From: JAJZOM01 sp046703545
Lineage (GTDB): Archaea; Thermoplasmatota; Thermoplasmata; Thermoplasmatales; Thermoplasmataceae
Reading direction: 5' to 3'
NCBI GenBank assembly: GCA_046703545.1
Contig: JBJKSX010000017.1
Coordinates: 1-54,704, forward strand
DNA: 54,704 bases
Shown here: positions 32,600-41,997 of the stretch, in pieces
Numbering within the stretch: position 1 is the first letter of the stretch
Layout: each line of letters starts with the position of its first letter
Made by a program: the position numbers and the translations under genes
The notes under the pieces: generated by a model
The model's input: only the letters and a program-made list of their open reading frames with translations
Databases searched by the model: none
What the model was told of the DNA's origin: nothing

Positions 32600-34438
32600 A
32601 TGCCTAGAACTCACACAACAGCAGAGTACCACAAACTCTGGACAATCTCATCCCTCAACTCGGACGGAACCGGAAATAGATTTGCGGTGACAATTTCAAG
32701 GACCACCCACAAGAAGGACCAGCCTACTGAAGCCGCCGTCATTGTATGCTCTTCACCGGACGGGGAGGTGCTTGCCAAATTCAAGGAGAGCAAGGCCAGA
32801 AATTTCTCTCCGGCCCTGAATCAAGATGGAACCCGGGTGGCTTATCTCCAGAAGACGTCAGATTCAAACTTCCTGGTCCTGAATGACCTTGAGGAGTCTA
32901 TCAGCTCCAAAGTTAAGCTGGATGGTGCCCCAACCCAGCTGCAGTGGTCTGGCGAATCAATACTCCTTCTGATGCAGGATCAGGTTGACCCAAAGCTTGC
33001 GGCCATGCGTGAGGACGGGACAGACGGGGCATTCTTTGAGGAAGAGGACCAGTTCACCTCACTGTACCGCTATATTCCAGGCCGGGGAATGAAGAAGCTC
33101 ACCGAGGGGCTGCAGGTGTGGGAGTTCAATGAATCATCTGGACAGGTTGCGCTTATAGCCTCAGAAGGCCCACAGGAAAGGTTCTGGTACAGGAACAAGC
33201 TCTACTGCATGAACCTCGAAGGGGGGAAGCCTGAAATGCTCTATGACCCAAAGTGGAGGTCCCTTGCAATGCCAAGGGTCTCGCCAGACGGCTCAAAACT
33301 GCTTTTCACAGAATCCCTGCGCAGTGACCGCGGCCTCAATGCAGGAGACCTGATGGAATTCGACCTGAAGGAACGCAAGGCCAGAAACCTGACCCATGGG
33401 GACGGCAGGAGCTACATGAACTCAATCTGGACAGAAGGGGGATTCTCCGCCCTCTGGCAGGAGGAAAGCACATTCGGCATCTCGGAATACAACGGATCCT
33501 GGAAGGAAATATGGAGCGCGGAGGGAACAGCGCTTCCTGGCTACGCTTCACAGATTGCCTACAGGGGTGGAACCTATTTCATCGGCTTCACCGACAGGTC
33601 CTCGCCGCCTGAGGTCTATGCAATAGGCGGAAAATCGGAACCCACCCCTATTACGACATTCAATTCCAGACTTTCAGACCTTGAATCATACCCGGCTGAG
33701 GTCGTCCACTGGAAATCAGAAGACGGGACAGAAATATACGGAATACTGCGCTCCCTTGGGCCCGACAGCCCACTGGTTGTGGACGTTCATGGGGGGCCCA
33801 CTTCAGCATCGACCATTTCATTCTTCGACAGGGGGACGCTACTCCTGTCCAATGGATTCTCAGTCTTTTACCCAAATTACAGGGGAAGCACAGGAAAGGG
33901 CAGGGATTATGCAGAAGCCAACCGCGGGGACATGGGAGGGATGGACTTCCAGGACATATTGTCGGGAATCAGGCACCTGAAGGACAGCGGAAAGGTGAAA
34001 ACGGACAACCTCTTCATAACCGGTGGGTCTTATGGGGGGTTCATGACGTCCTGGGCGGTGACCCAGACAGACATCTTCAAGGCCGCGGTGGGGCTGTATG
34101 GAATCACAGACTGGGTTAGCTTTCACGGGGTTTCAAACATACCAGACTGGGACCAGATTCACTATGATGACGACCCGTACACCGGAAAACTCTACAAGAA
34201 GTTCTCCCCCATGGAATATATAAGCAACGTGAAGACACCTATACTGCTAATGCATGGCGCGCAGGATCCCTGCGTTCCGGTGGGACAATACTACCAGTTC
34301 TACAGGGGTCTCAAGGATCTGGGAAAGACGGTAAGGCTGCTGGTGTTCCCCAGGGAAGGGCACGGATTCATAGAAAGGAACCATGTTGAACAGTATGCGG
34401 AGGAGACGCTGAAGTGGTTCAGAAAGTATATGGACTAG
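32600..34438 (+). CDS. S9C acylaminoacyl-peptidase/prolyl oligopeptidase-family peptidase
   Basis: A 612-residue serine peptidase. Residues 1-370 show repeated beta-propeller strands (NQDGTRVAYL, VSPDGSKLLFT). The carboxy alpha/beta-hydrolase domain has DVHGGPTSAS (about 394), the nucleophile Ser in TGGSYGGFMTSW (about 477), Asp in HGAQDPCVPVG (about 555) and His in REGHGFIER (about 588). It would release acyl-amino acids or short peptides in the cytosol. No signal peptide. It ends with a 4-bp overlap against the convergent aminotransferase gene. Peptide use fits the aminotransferases around it. Confidence 0.94.
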   Translation: MPRTHTTAEYHKLWTISSLNSDGTGNRFAVTISRTTHKKDQPTEAAVIVCSSPDGEVLAKFKESKARNFSPALNQDGTRVAYLQKTSDSNFLVLNDLEESISSKVKLDGAPTQLQWSGESILLLMQDQVDPKLAAMREDGTDGAFFEEEDQFTSLYRYIPGRGMKKLTEGLQVWEFNESSGQVALIASEGPQERFWYRNKLYCMNLEGGKPEMLYDPKWRSLAMPRVSPDGSKLLFTESLRSDRGLNAGDLMEFDLKERKARNLTHGDGRSYMNSIWTEGGFSALWQEESTFGISEYNGSWKEIWSAEGTALPGYASQIAYRGGTYFIGFTDRSSPPEVYAIGGKSEPTPITTFNSRLSDLESYPAEVVHWKSEDGTEIYGILRSLGPDSPLVVDVHGGPTSASTISFFDRGTLLLSNGFSVFYPNYRGSTGKGRDYAEANRGDMGGMDFQDILSGIRHLKDSGKVKTDNLFITGGSYGGFMTSWAVTQTDIFKAAVGLYGITDWVSFHGVSNIPDWDQIHYDDDPYTGKLYKKFSPMEYISNVKTPILLMHGAQDPCVPVGQYYQFYRGLKDLGKTVRLLVFPREGHGFIERNHVEQYAEETLKWFRKYMD

Positions 34439-35502
34439 GCCAGGGTGGCCAGGTACCGGTCAAGTGCCTGCATTGACTCCCTGAATTTCCCGGGCTCTTC
34501 TGTGAAACACAGCCTGAAAGCTCCCTGTGCACCAAAGTATTCTCCGGGCCCAAGGAGTATCTTCTCCTTATCATATGCACCCCTGCAGAAAGCCTCTGAG
34601 GTCATGTTGTGGCTGTACCTCACCAGGGCATAGGAAGCCTCTTTTGGGTCAGACCACTGAAGTTCACTGTGCCTGGAAACGAATTCCCTCAGGTAATCCA
34701 GGTTGGGCTTCAATATCTTCCGGGAACGCTCCCTGAATTTTTCCCTGTTGTTCAGGAACTGGCCTGCAATCCATAGCGGGTATTCAGGGTTCCTGATTCC
34801 CGTGAGGTTCCTCAGGTCCCTGAGGGTTTCCACAGTTTTCCTTGATGCCACAATCCAACCAACCCTGAATCCTGTAAATCCATAGAACTTGGTCATGCTC
34901 CCGTTTATGACAATCTCATCAGAATTCTCATAGAATGAATCCAGCCTGTCCCTGTCAGTGAACTCAAGGAAAGCCTCATCCGCATACATGAAGCCTCCAT
35001 TCCTGAAATGATTCTCGCGCAGGGTCTCAAGGAACTCTTTGGAATGCCTGTTTCCAAGGGGGTTGTTCGGGTTTGAGAAGAAGAAGGCCTTTGGCCCCGG
35101 CTTCCTGGACATCATCGAATCCAGTTCACTGAATGGTGCCGTGTGCGTTTCAACACCCAGGTTGCCAGGCACATTGAAGATCGGCTCATATTCCGGAAGC
35201 CCGACGTATACAGGAAGCTTCCAAGATCTGGCAAGGAGGCTCAGCAAACCTATTGATTCTGATCCGCCAGTGGTTATGAAAACATTTTCCGGATCGAAGC
35301 CGTAAAGGTTGCAGAGCTCATTCCTGAAATACTCCCTTGTGTCCTTTGCCTCCCTCTTCATGTTCTCGAAGGAAGTGTCAATGCCCATCTCGGAAAGTGA
35401 TGGCTCCGGCAGGCCGCTTGCTGAAAGGTTGTGAACAGTGCCTTCCCAGTAATCCTCTATCCACCTTATGAGCCGCTGGGGTTCGGGCCCTTCCAACGGC
35501 AT
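34435..35502 (-). CDS. Fold-type I PLP aminotransferase (HisC/CobD-like)
   Basis: A 355-residue PLP enzyme. Visible are VFITTGGSESIGLLS (about residues 74-88), FFFSNPNNPLGNRHS (about 139-153), GGFMYADEAFLEFTD (about 168-182), the Schiff-base lysine in NGSMTKFYGFTGFRVGW (about 204) and the late Arg in AFRLCFTE (about 332). It resembles histidinol-phosphate aminotransferase and relatives, but no other his gene is here. It starts 3 bp after the epimerase stop, so the two are co-transcribed. A role in amino-sugar or amino acid metabolism, or a lyase, is possible. Confidence 0.85.
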   Translation of the reverse strand: MPLEGPEPQRLIRWIEDYWEGTVHNLSASGLPEPSLSEMGIDTSFENMKREAKDTREYFRNELCNLYGFDPENVFITTGGSESIGLLSLLARSWKLPVYVGLPEYEPIFNVPGNLGVETHTAPFSELDSMMSRKPGPKAFFFSNPNNPLGNRHSKEFLETLRENHFRNGGFMYADEAFLEFTDRDRLDSFYENSDEIVINGSMTKFYGFTGFRVGWIVASRKTVETLRDLRNLTGIRNPEYPLWIAGQFLNNREKFRERSRKILKPNLDYLREFVSRHSELQWSDPKEASYALVRYSHNMTSEAFCRGAYDKEKILLGPGEYFGAQGAFRLCFTEEPGKFRESMQALDRYLATLA

Positions 35503-35505
35503 GCC

Positions 35506-36456
35506 TCATTCCCCCATCTGTGCGATGGTTTCCATGGTGGACTGGACCACCGACTCATCGCTGCTGTACCTGTTCTTCCATCCCGTGGACTGGAGTTTCG
35601 TAACATCGAGCTGGGCTATCTTTACGTCCCCTTTCCAGCCCCTTCCGTTTATTCCGCCGGTATAGTTGTACCTGACATTCTTGAGCCCCATCTTGTCAAC
35701 CACTATGTCTGCAATCCTTGAGACAGAAGTGGTTTCCGGATTTCCAAGGTTGAAAATGTCGGTATTAAGGGATTTTTCATGGACGTAGAGCATGGACCTC
35801 ACGCAATCGTCCACATAAAGGTAGGATTTCCTCTGTGTCCCATCACCGAGTATTTCCAGTTCGGCAGGGTTTTTCTGCAGCTTTCTTATGAAATCATAGA
35901 TCACGCCGTGTGTGGAATTCTTGCCAACAATATTTGCGAACCTGAAGATGCTTCCCTTTATTCCATAATAGTGGGAATACGCAGTGATAAAGCCCTCACA
36001 GGCCATCTTGGAAGCACCATAGCTTGAAATCGGCATATATGGGCCGTAACCTTCAGGCGTGGGCATGAGGTTGGCCTCTCCGTAAACCGTGGAGCTCGAT
36101 GCAAAGAGGATGTGCTTGACATCATTCTGCCTCATGTACTCCAGGAGCCTGAAAGTGCCTTCAACGTTGTTCCTGAAGTCAATCGTGGGGTCTTCTGCCC
36201 CATTCCTCACATCCGAATTTGCAGCAAGGTGTATGACAACATCAACGCCATCAAGCCCCTTCATTCCAGGAAGGTCATTGATGTCCCCGTTCACAAAGCT
36301 GAAATTGCTGTCTTTCCGATATTTTTCAATGTATCTCTCATCAACATTGGAGAGGTTGTCCAGTGCAATGACCTCGTTTTCCCCAATTAGAGTCTCAACC
36401 ATGTTAGAGCCAATAAAACCCGCTCCTCCAGTAACCAGTATCCTTGAATTCTTCAT
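35506..36456 (-). CDS. NAD-dependent sugar-nucleotide epimerase/dehydratase (GalE-like)
   Basis: A 316-residue extended short-chain dehydrogenase. The Rossmann motif VTGGAGFIGSNMV (about residues 7-19), ALDNLSN, HLAANSDVR, the catalytic Ser-Tyr-Lys in FASSSTVYGE and SSYGASKMACEG (YxxxK, about 141-145), and RKSYLYVDDCV are present. It should change UDP- or dTDP-linked sugars for surface glycans. The ATG at 36456 opens the family-typical MKNSRILVTGG; the frame extends upstream to 36492 but without family features. It forms a two-gene unit with the aminotransferase, suggesting amino-sugar synthesis. Confidence 0.9.
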   Translation of the reverse strand: MKNSRILVTGGAGFIGSNMVETLIGENEVIALDNLSNVDERYIEKYRKDSNFSFVNGDINDLPGMKGLDGVDVVIHLAANSDVRNGAEDPTIDFRNNVEGTFRLLEYMRQNDVKHILFASSSTVYGEANLMPTPEGYGPYMPISSYGASKMACEGFITAYSHYYGIKGSIFRFANIVGKNSTHGVIYDFIRKLQKNPAELEILGDGTQRKSYLYVDDCVRSMLYVHEKSLNTDIFNLGNPETTSVSRIADIVVDKMGLKNVRYNYTGGINGRGWKGDVKIAQLDVTKLQSTGWKNRYSSDESVVQSTMETIAQMGE

Positions 36457-36554
36457 GAAACAGCATCCCCACTTGATTGGTTCATATCCCAATCATTCGG
36501 TTAGACAAAATATTATGGTAAAGCCGTCTGTGCAGACACCGTTCCTGGTGGTGC

Positions 36555-37703
36555 CTATACCCTGTAATGCCTGAACCTGGCAAAGAATGCCAGATCGTAG
36601 GCAATCTTAATGAGCGAAGCAGAAAAGAAGACACCTTCTGGAAAAACCTCGAATAGAAGTCCAGCAAGGCCCGGCCCCGGTATCTGGAAACCGTTCCTGA
36701 CCCCCAGGAAAACTGAGTTGCTGGCCACCCTGGCATCGGCTGGAATCATGGTGTTCACAAGGCTGTCCCTTGCGGGGACATCCATCTGGCTGGTGCTCTG
36801 CCTCAGGAAAAGGAACATTTCACTGATGAACAGGCTGTGGAATACCGGCACCATGAAGAGCATGACATTGCTGATGAGGTGGGTGTACACCATGGTCTTC
36901 ACCAGGCCCAATCTTGTGGAGATCCTGCCCGCTGCTATGACAGAAAGTGCTGTTACCACATTGACCACCAGGAAGATCAGTCCGGCCTGGGAGAGCGTAA
37001 CTCCATAGACATCCTTGAACCAGAGGCTGATGATGGCAGTATTCACCAGCCCACCACCCAGTGAATCAACCGAGAAGAGTGCCGCAAGGGCCTTCACATC
37101 CCTCTTGACCTTCACATCCCCGATAGCCTTCTTCTGGGCGGCAGGCTTGAGATCGGGGAATTTCTGGGAGATGTATATGGCCACCTGCACCAGGGAAAGG
37201 ATCAGGTCCACCAGGAATATAAGCCGGAAATCTGAAGTCCTGTATAGGAAAAGGAACAGTGAGCCGATGGCCCCGCTCGAGTAGGAGGCAAAATTGTACA
37301 GGGAAAACATCATGTTCTTGCTCCTCTGGTCACTGACCGACAGGCTGATGGTATACTGTTCCAGGGACTGGTTCACAGTGAGGTCCCTCCCAGCAAGGGA
37401 AATGGAACCAACAATAAGTGCTATGATGAGGAAATAGAGGCTGTTGCCAAAAAACAGGATTGCCAGTGAAAATGAAAAGAGGCCTGAAAGCAGCAGAAGT
37501 TTCCACTTGATCCTCATGTGCAGAGCGGTGTAGAGGTACAGGAACAGGGTGGAAATTCCCAGGCTCACAAGCACGATCACGGCGATCTCCAGGCTTGTGT
37601 ATCCCAGGAAACTGAGGTAGAAAGGCGCGGCAATTGCAAGGGTTGAGAAGATGAATGATCTTATTCCCTTGGCAAGTGAAAGGAAAGGGCCCGGCTTTGC
37701 CAT
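36555..37703 (-). CDS. MFS transporter
   Basis: A 382-residue protein with about 12 predicted helices and a central basic loop (about residues 185-205). The amino-half motif region LYTALHMRIKWK is degenerate, and GRISTRLGLVKT (about 259-270) follows helix 8, as in many archaeal drug- or solute-type MFS proteins. Substrate unknown. It is upstream of the epimerase gene by 98 bp on the same strand and divergent from egtB; ergothioneine export or uptake is one possible role but rests only on position. Confidence 0.8.
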   Translation of the reverse strand: MAKPGPFLSLAKGIRSFIFSTLAIAAPFYLSFLGYTSLEIAVIVLVSLGISTLFLYLYTALHMRIKWKLLLLSGLFSFSLAILFFGNSLYFLIIALIVGSISLAGRDLTVNQSLEQYTISLSVSDQRSKNMMFSLYNFASYSSGAIGSLFLFLYRTSDFRLIFLVDLILSLVQVAIYISQKFPDLKPAAQKKAIGDVKVKRDVKALAALFSVDSLGGGLVNTAIISLWFKDVYGVTLSQAGLIFLVVNVVTALSVIAAGRISTRLGLVKTMVYTHLISNVMLFMVPVFHSLFISEMFLFLRQSTSQMDVPARDSLVNTMIPADARVASNSVFLGVRNGFQIPGPGLAGLLFEVFPEGVFFSASLIKIAYDLAFFARFRHYRV

Positions 37704-37803
37704 ATTGATGGGAAGTGGGAGGTGTTGTTAAACCGTTGCTTTCACCCAATATCTTTGTTTTTAAACTTTACCTGTGGATAATGTACATTTGTACGCATGA
37801 CTA

Positions 37804-37812
37804 TTATAAAAT
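37804..37812 (+). promoter_or_regulatory. TATA box of egtB-egtD
   Basis: TTATAAAAT is centred about 30 bp upstream of the ATG at 37840 and about 23 bp before an alternative TTG at 37831. Confidence 0.55.
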
Positions 37813-37839
37813 GACAGTATCTTCACAGGATTGACTACT

Positions 37840-39126
37840 ATGACCCTCCGATCTGATGATCAGCAACTCACTGCCAAGCACATCAAGAAGATGTTTGCAC
37901 AAACCCGGCAGGCCACACTGGACCTCTGTTCCCCACTGGAAAGGGATGACTACATGGTGCAGTCCACCTCTGACTCCAGCCCTCCAAAATGGCATCTTGG
38001 CCACACCACCTGGTTCTTTGACAACTTCATCCTGAAGGAATACCAGAAAGGTTATGCCCCGGTTGACCCGATTTACGGTTTCGTGTTCAATTCCTACTAT
38101 GAAACTGTGGGCACCTATGTTCCCAAACCGTCCAGGGCAACCATCTCCAGGCCCTCCCTTGAAAAGGTTCTAGAATACAGGGAACACACTGAAAACTCTC
38201 TGCTTGAGCTTATGGAGGATGAAGATTCTGCGGAACACCAGGATATAATATACAGGACACTTCTGGGGATAAATCACGAGCAGCAGCATCAGGAACTGCT
38301 CCTGATGGACATAAAGAGGAATTTCTACGCCTCATCATTCAGGCCCTCATACAGGAAAAAATCCAGCGCTTCTCAGAGGCCGGGAAGGGTGGAATGGATC
38401 TCCTTTGACCCCGGGGTGCAGCCGATTGGCCACGATGGAAGGGGATTCTGCTTTGACAACGAGACTCCGAGGCACAGGGAACTAATTCACCCATTCAGCA
38501 TTGCCGACCGCCCGGTCACCAACGGCGAGTACCTTGAGTTCATCGAGGACGGCGGATACGGCAGACCCGAACTCTGGCTTTCCAGTGGGTGGGCATGGAG
38601 GCTTGAAAATCGGGTGGAACACCCACTTTACTGGGAGAACACGGAAGACGGAATGTCATCTTTCACACTTTCCGGGATGAGGCCACTTGATCCCCTGGAG
38701 CCGGTATCCCATGTATCATACTATGAGGCAGATGCCTTCGCCAGATGGTCAGGTTGCAGGCTTCCAACAGAAGCCCAGTGGGAGTACGCCTCGAGGGGAA
38801 ACAGCTCCGCATTCCAGTCAAACAACCTGGAACTTGGGCATTTCAGACCAGTGATGCTTGAGGATTCAGGTGGACCGGTGAGGGGGATCGGCAACACCTG
38901 GGAATGGACATCAAGCTCATACCTGTCATATCCAGGCTTCAGGCCCCTCCCCGGATCACTTGGAGAGTACAACGGGAAGTTCATGTCAGGCCAGATGGTT
39001 CTGAAAGGTGGAAGTTATGCAACTCCCAACGGCCACTCAAGGCCCTCATACAGGAATTTCTACCATCCTGCTTCAAGGTGGCAGTTTTCAGGCATCAGGC
39101 TGGCAAGGGATGGGGCCAATGAATAA
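37840..39126 (+). CDS. egtB: EgtB-type sulfoxide synthase (ergothioneine biosynthesis)
   Basis: A 428-residue non-heme iron enzyme joining a thiol (cysteine or gamma-glutamylcysteine) to trimethylhistidine. An amino DinB-like domain supplies the three-His iron site: H55 in KWHLGHTTWFFDNF, and H146 and H150 in GINHEQQHQE. FVFNSYYETVG and ISRPSLEKVLEYR are typical of this EgtB branch. The carboxy formylglycine-generating-enzyme-like domain has PVTNGEYLEF, RLPTEAQWEYASRG, NTWEWTSS and FYHPASRWQFSGIRLAR. It overlaps egtD by 8 bp. Strong similarity to bacterial forms suggests lateral transfer. No EgtC or EgtA is adjacent, so cysteine may be used directly. Confidence 0.92.
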   Translation: MTLRSDDQQLTAKHIKKMFAQTRQATLDLCSPLERDDYMVQSTSDSSPPKWHLGHTTWFFDNFILKEYQKGYAPVDPIYGFVFNSYYETVGTYVPKPSRATISRPSLEKVLEYREHTENSLLELMEDEDSAEHQDIIYRTLLGINHEQQHQELLLMDIKRNFYASSFRPSYRKKSSASQRPGRVEWISFDPGVQPIGHDGRGFCFDNETPRHRELIHPFSIADRPVTNGEYLEFIEDGGYGRPELWLSSGWAWRLENRVEHPLYWENTEDGMSSFTLSGMRPLDPLEPVSHVSYYEADAFARWSGCRLPTEAQWEYASRGNSSAFQSNNLELGHFRPVMLEDSGGPVRGIGNTWEWTSSSYLSYPGFRPLPGSLGEYNGKFMSGQMVLKGGSYATPNGHSRPSYRNFYHPASRWQFSGIRLARDGANE

Positions 39127-40075
39127 CTCTGGAGACATAATTGACCTGAAGCCAAGGATGTCGGATTTCAGGTCGGAAGTGGTGCAGACACTTTCCCAGA
39201 GCCCAAAGAGGATCAGGCCCAAGTTCTTCTATGATGACAGGGGCTCACGGCTCTTTGATGAGATCACACGGCTTCCGGAATACTACCCCACAAGGTCTGA
39301 ACTTGAAATTTTGAGGAACAGGTGCAGTGAGATATCCAGTTTCATCGGCCAGGAAGCGGTTGTCCTGGAACTCGGTGGCGGCAACGGCATGAAGGGTTCG
39401 CTGCTACTGAATTGCCTGGAGAAACCTTCTGCTTACATTCTCGTGGACATATCAAGGGACTCACTGGAGATAGCAGTGGAGAGGCTCAGGTCAGAGCATG
39501 AAAGTGTGGATGTCAGGGCTGTATGGGCAGACTACACAGACACGGAGGTAATGAAGGGACTCAACTTCCCGGGAAGGAAGTCCATAGTATTCCTCGGTTC
39601 CACAATAGGCAACATGGAGCCGGAGAATGCCAGGAATTTCCTGCAGGGATGCAGAAACCTTCTCACAGACGGTGAAGGCCTCACAATCGGGGTGGACCTG
39701 AAGAAGGACCGGGACATCCTTGAAAGGGCCTACAATGACAGCCAGGGCGTCACTGCAGAATTCAACCTCAACCTCATCCACAGGATAAACAGTGAATTTG
39801 GGGCTGAACTGGACCCAGCTGAATTCCGTCATGTGGCCTTCTACAACCAGGATATGGGAAGGATAGAAATGCATCTTGAAAGCCTTGCGGAGCAGGCATT
39901 CAAGCTGGACGGAGTTGAATTTACAATGGCCAGGGGCGAGAGGATCCACACCGAAAACTCGTACAAGTATTCCACAGGGGAGTTTACAGAAATACTGAAA
40001 AGAACAGGATTCCGGGATGTAGTCAACTGGACTGATTCCGCGGGAAATTACGCACTTTTCTCGGCCCAGGTGTGA
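39119..40075 (+). CDS. egtD: L-histidine N-alpha-methyltransferase EgtD
   Basis: A 318-residue SAM-dependent enzyme that trimethylates histidine to hercynine, the first ergothioneine step. Seen are the family start RPKFFYDDRGSRLFDEITRL then PEYYPTRSE (about residues 34-62), the SAM motif VLELGGGNGMKGSLL (about 82-96), VDISRDSL, FLGSTIGNMEPENARNFL with the substrate-binding Asn (about 165), GVDLKKDRDILERAYND and GERIHTENSYKYS (about 276-288). The ATG overlaps the egtB stop (ATGAATAA), so the two are translationally coupled; a longer frame inside egtB is rejected. Confidence 0.94.
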   Translation: MNNSGDIIDLKPRMSDFRSEVVQTLSQSPKRIRPKFFYDDRGSRLFDEITRLPEYYPTRSELEILRNRCSEISSFIGQEAVVLELGGGNGMKGSLLLNCLEKPSAYILVDISRDSLEIAVERLRSEHESVDVRAVWADYTDTEVMKGLNFPGRKSIVFLGSTIGNMEPENARNFLQGCRNLLTDGEGLTIGVDLKKDRDILERAYNDSQGVTAEFNLNLIHRINSEFGAELDPAEFRHVAFYNQDMGRIEMHLESLAEQAFKLDGVEFTMARGERIHTENSYKYSTGEFTEILKRTGFRDVVNWTDSAGNYALFSAQV

Positions 40076-40127
40076 GAATGCTGGATAGCGGAGTAAATGT
40101 TAACCAGTCACTGGAGATAGGGTGAGC

Positions 40128-40559
40128 ATGAAGGTTGAGACCAGCAGCGGAATAGTTGTTTTCAGGAACCACGACAAAGAGAGGGAATACCTTCTTCTTG
40201 AAAGGAGGGAAGGGTTCCTGGATTTCCCAAAGGGCCACATAGAGGGCGGGGAATCAGAAGTTGAAGCTGCCACCAGGGAGACCGAGGAGGAAGCAGGCAT
40301 CAGGGTCTCCCCCATTGAAGGTTTCAGGAAGGAAGTGGAATACTGGTTCAGGTTCCGTGGGCAGTCTATTCACAAGAAAGTTGTTATGTTTACAGGCAGG
40401 GTGTCGGAAGACGCATCCCCTCAAATCTCCTTTGAACATGTGGGGCTGAGATGGCTAAATTTCAAGGACGCCATGGAACAGCTGAAATTTGACAACCAGC
40501 TTGAACTCCTTGAAGAAGTTGAGAGATTCCTTTCGGGCAAAGAAGGCCGATCCCTCTAG
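40128..40559 (+). CDS. Nudix hydrolase (Ap4A hydrolase-like)
   Basis: A 143-residue Nudix protein. The box GHIEGGESEVEAATRETEEEAGI (about residues 35-57) fits GX5EX7REUXEEXGU completely. The start SSGIVVFR, LLLERREGFLDFPKGH and the carboxy WLNFKDAMEQL resemble archaeal diadenosine tetraphosphate hydrolases. It would cleave a nucleoside diphosphate linked to another moiety. The ATG at 40128 follows GGTGAG; GTG at 40122 is an alternative. It lies 52 bp after egtD on the same strand and may share its transcript. Confidence 0.9.
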   Translation: MKVETSSGIVVFRNHDKEREYLLLERREGFLDFPKGHIEGGESEVEAATRETEEEAGIRVSPIEGFRKEVEYWFRFRGQSIHKKVVMFTGRVSEDASPQISFEHVGLRWLNFKDAMEQLKFDNQLELLEEVERFLSGKEGRSL

Positions 40560-41149
40560 AACAGCCTTGTCATTGTGCCTGATTCCATGGAGTAATGGTG
40601 GTCTGCTGATTTTTCACCCAGGGAATGTGCAACGAAGATCACATCCACGGAGATTTTTGCTGCCATTTTTCTCACTTCTTCCAGGAACTGGCCCGGGCTG
40701 CTGATGTTTGAAACCACCTCATCAAGAAGGATCGCTCGTGGCCTGCTGGCAAACGCCGTTGCGAGGGTAACCCTCATCCTCTGGCCCATGCTCAGATCCC
40801 TGAGTTTTCCGCTGTACCCTATTCCAAATGCTTCCTGAAGCTGTTCCATGAATTCAATGTCGGGAGTTTTTCCCATGGCCCAGAGTATGTGCTTCTGGAC
40901 AGTCATGTGGGAGAAGTATGAGTTGTGGGTTGCATATGCCACCCGCCTGACCTGCGGCGGGAGATTCGTGACAGCCTGGCCGTTTACCAGTATTTCCCCC
41001 GTGTCCACTGGAATGAGGCCTGATAGAGTTTTCAGGAAGGTAGATTTTCCGGAGCCATTTTCTCCGGACAGCAGTATGAGGCCCTGATCCTCCATGCCTG
41101 CATGAAGGGAAAAACCATTCAGGCGGACCGCAAATTCTGCCCTGATCAT
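40556..41149 (-). CDS. ABC transporter ATPase for tungstate/molybdate (WtpC-like, short)
   Basis: A 197-residue ATPase with Walker A SGENGSGKST (about residues 28-37), a Q-loop region (YATHNSYFSHMTV), signature LSMGQRMRV (about 118-126), Walker B AILLDEVV (about 138-145) and the switch His in FVAHSLG. It lacks the carboxy regulatory (Mop) domain that brings typical WtpC/ModC to about 340 residues. Its start overlaps the permease stop by 4 bp. Third gene of the wtpA-wtpB-wtpC order, so it should energise oxyanion uptake. Confidence 0.88.
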   Translation of the reverse strand: MIRAEFAVRLNGFSLHAGMEDQGLILLSGENGSGKSTFLKTLSGLIPVDTGEILVNGQAVTNLPPQVRRVAYATHNSYFSHMTVQKHILWAMGKTPDIEFMEQLQEAFGIGYSGKLRDLSMGQRMRVTLATAFASRPRAILLDEVVSNISSPGQFLEEVRKMAAKISVDVIFVAHSLGEKSADHHYSMESGTMTRLF

Positions 41150-41961
41150 GTCTGTGAGCCTCCAGCCTGCACGGTCCTGCTTCTTCTGGGCGCCACTCCG
41201 ATGATCTTGATGATGATTATGAGAACCAGGGAGAACACAATCATCAGGGCAGACGCCGTTATTGCAACATCCGGGCCATAATACCCGTAGTACTGGAATA
41301 TCAGAACAGGGGCAGGTTGTGTGCCATTGAAGGGGTACTGCAGAACGTAGTTGGCAATTATTGCAACAGAGCCGAATTCACTCATTGCCCTGCTCATTGC
41401 AGTGAGGGCAGAGGATACAACTTCCCTTCCAAATCCCGGCACCAGCACTGAATAGAGCACAGAAAGCCTGGAAGCCCCAAGTGTGAATGCAAAATTCTCC
41501 GGGTCCGGAAGGCTCGAAGAAAATATTGACTGGACCGACCTCACGTAAATGGGCATTGCTATGAAAGTGAGCGCGATGACCAGTCCCTGGATACTGTTGA
41601 ACAGCCCTATTCCAATGGAAGTGAGAAATCTGCCAAGAGGAGTCAGTGGGCTCACCATTAGAAGAAACGCGATCCCAACAATGGGGTGGGGGATTGAGGC
41701 GGGTATGTCTGAAATTGCTTCCCATACGGTGTGCTTTGTCCTGGCAAGCTCATAGCCAAGAGGTGTGAACACGATGAATATGACAAGGGCGGCCAGACCT
41801 GAGGAAAACAGTGTGAGCCCAATGGATTCAAACACTATTCTGCTGAAACCAAGTGAACTGTGAAATACCACGAATCCATAAAACAGGATATAGGCAGTGG
41901 GGACGGCCGTTAGGAAAACCGAAATCCCAGCTATGATCCACAGGCCATCCCTCTTTTTCAT
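41146..41961 (-). CDS. wtpB: Tungstate/molybdate ABC transporter permease
   Basis: A 271-residue permease with about six helices. The coupling (EAA) loop is seen in ENFAFTLGASRLSVLYSVLVPGFGREVVSSALTAMSRAMSEFGSVAII (about residues 153-199), with the typical RAMSEFG of molybdate/tungstate/sulfate permeases. IPHPIVGIAFLL in the middle is also typical. It lies between the binding protein (36 bp gap) and the ATPase (4-bp overlap). WtpB is chosen over ModB because the binding protein and organism type are archaeal. Confidence 0.9.
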   Translation of the reverse strand: MKKRDGLWIIAGISVFLTAVPTAYILFYGFVVFHSSLGFSRIVFESIGLTLFSSGLAALVIFIVFTPLGYELARTKHTVWEAISDIPASIPHPIVGIAFLLMVSPLTPLGRFLTSIGIGLFNSIQGLVIALTFIAMPIYVRSVQSIFSSSLPDPENFAFTLGASRLSVLYSVLVPGFGREVVSSALTAMSRAMSEFGSVAIIANYVLQYPFNGTQPAPVLIFQYYGYYGPDVAITASALMIVFSLVLIIIIKIIGVAPRRSRTVQAGGSQT

Positions 41962-41997
41962 GTTACCAACTCAGACACTTTCAGGGGCAAATCCCAT

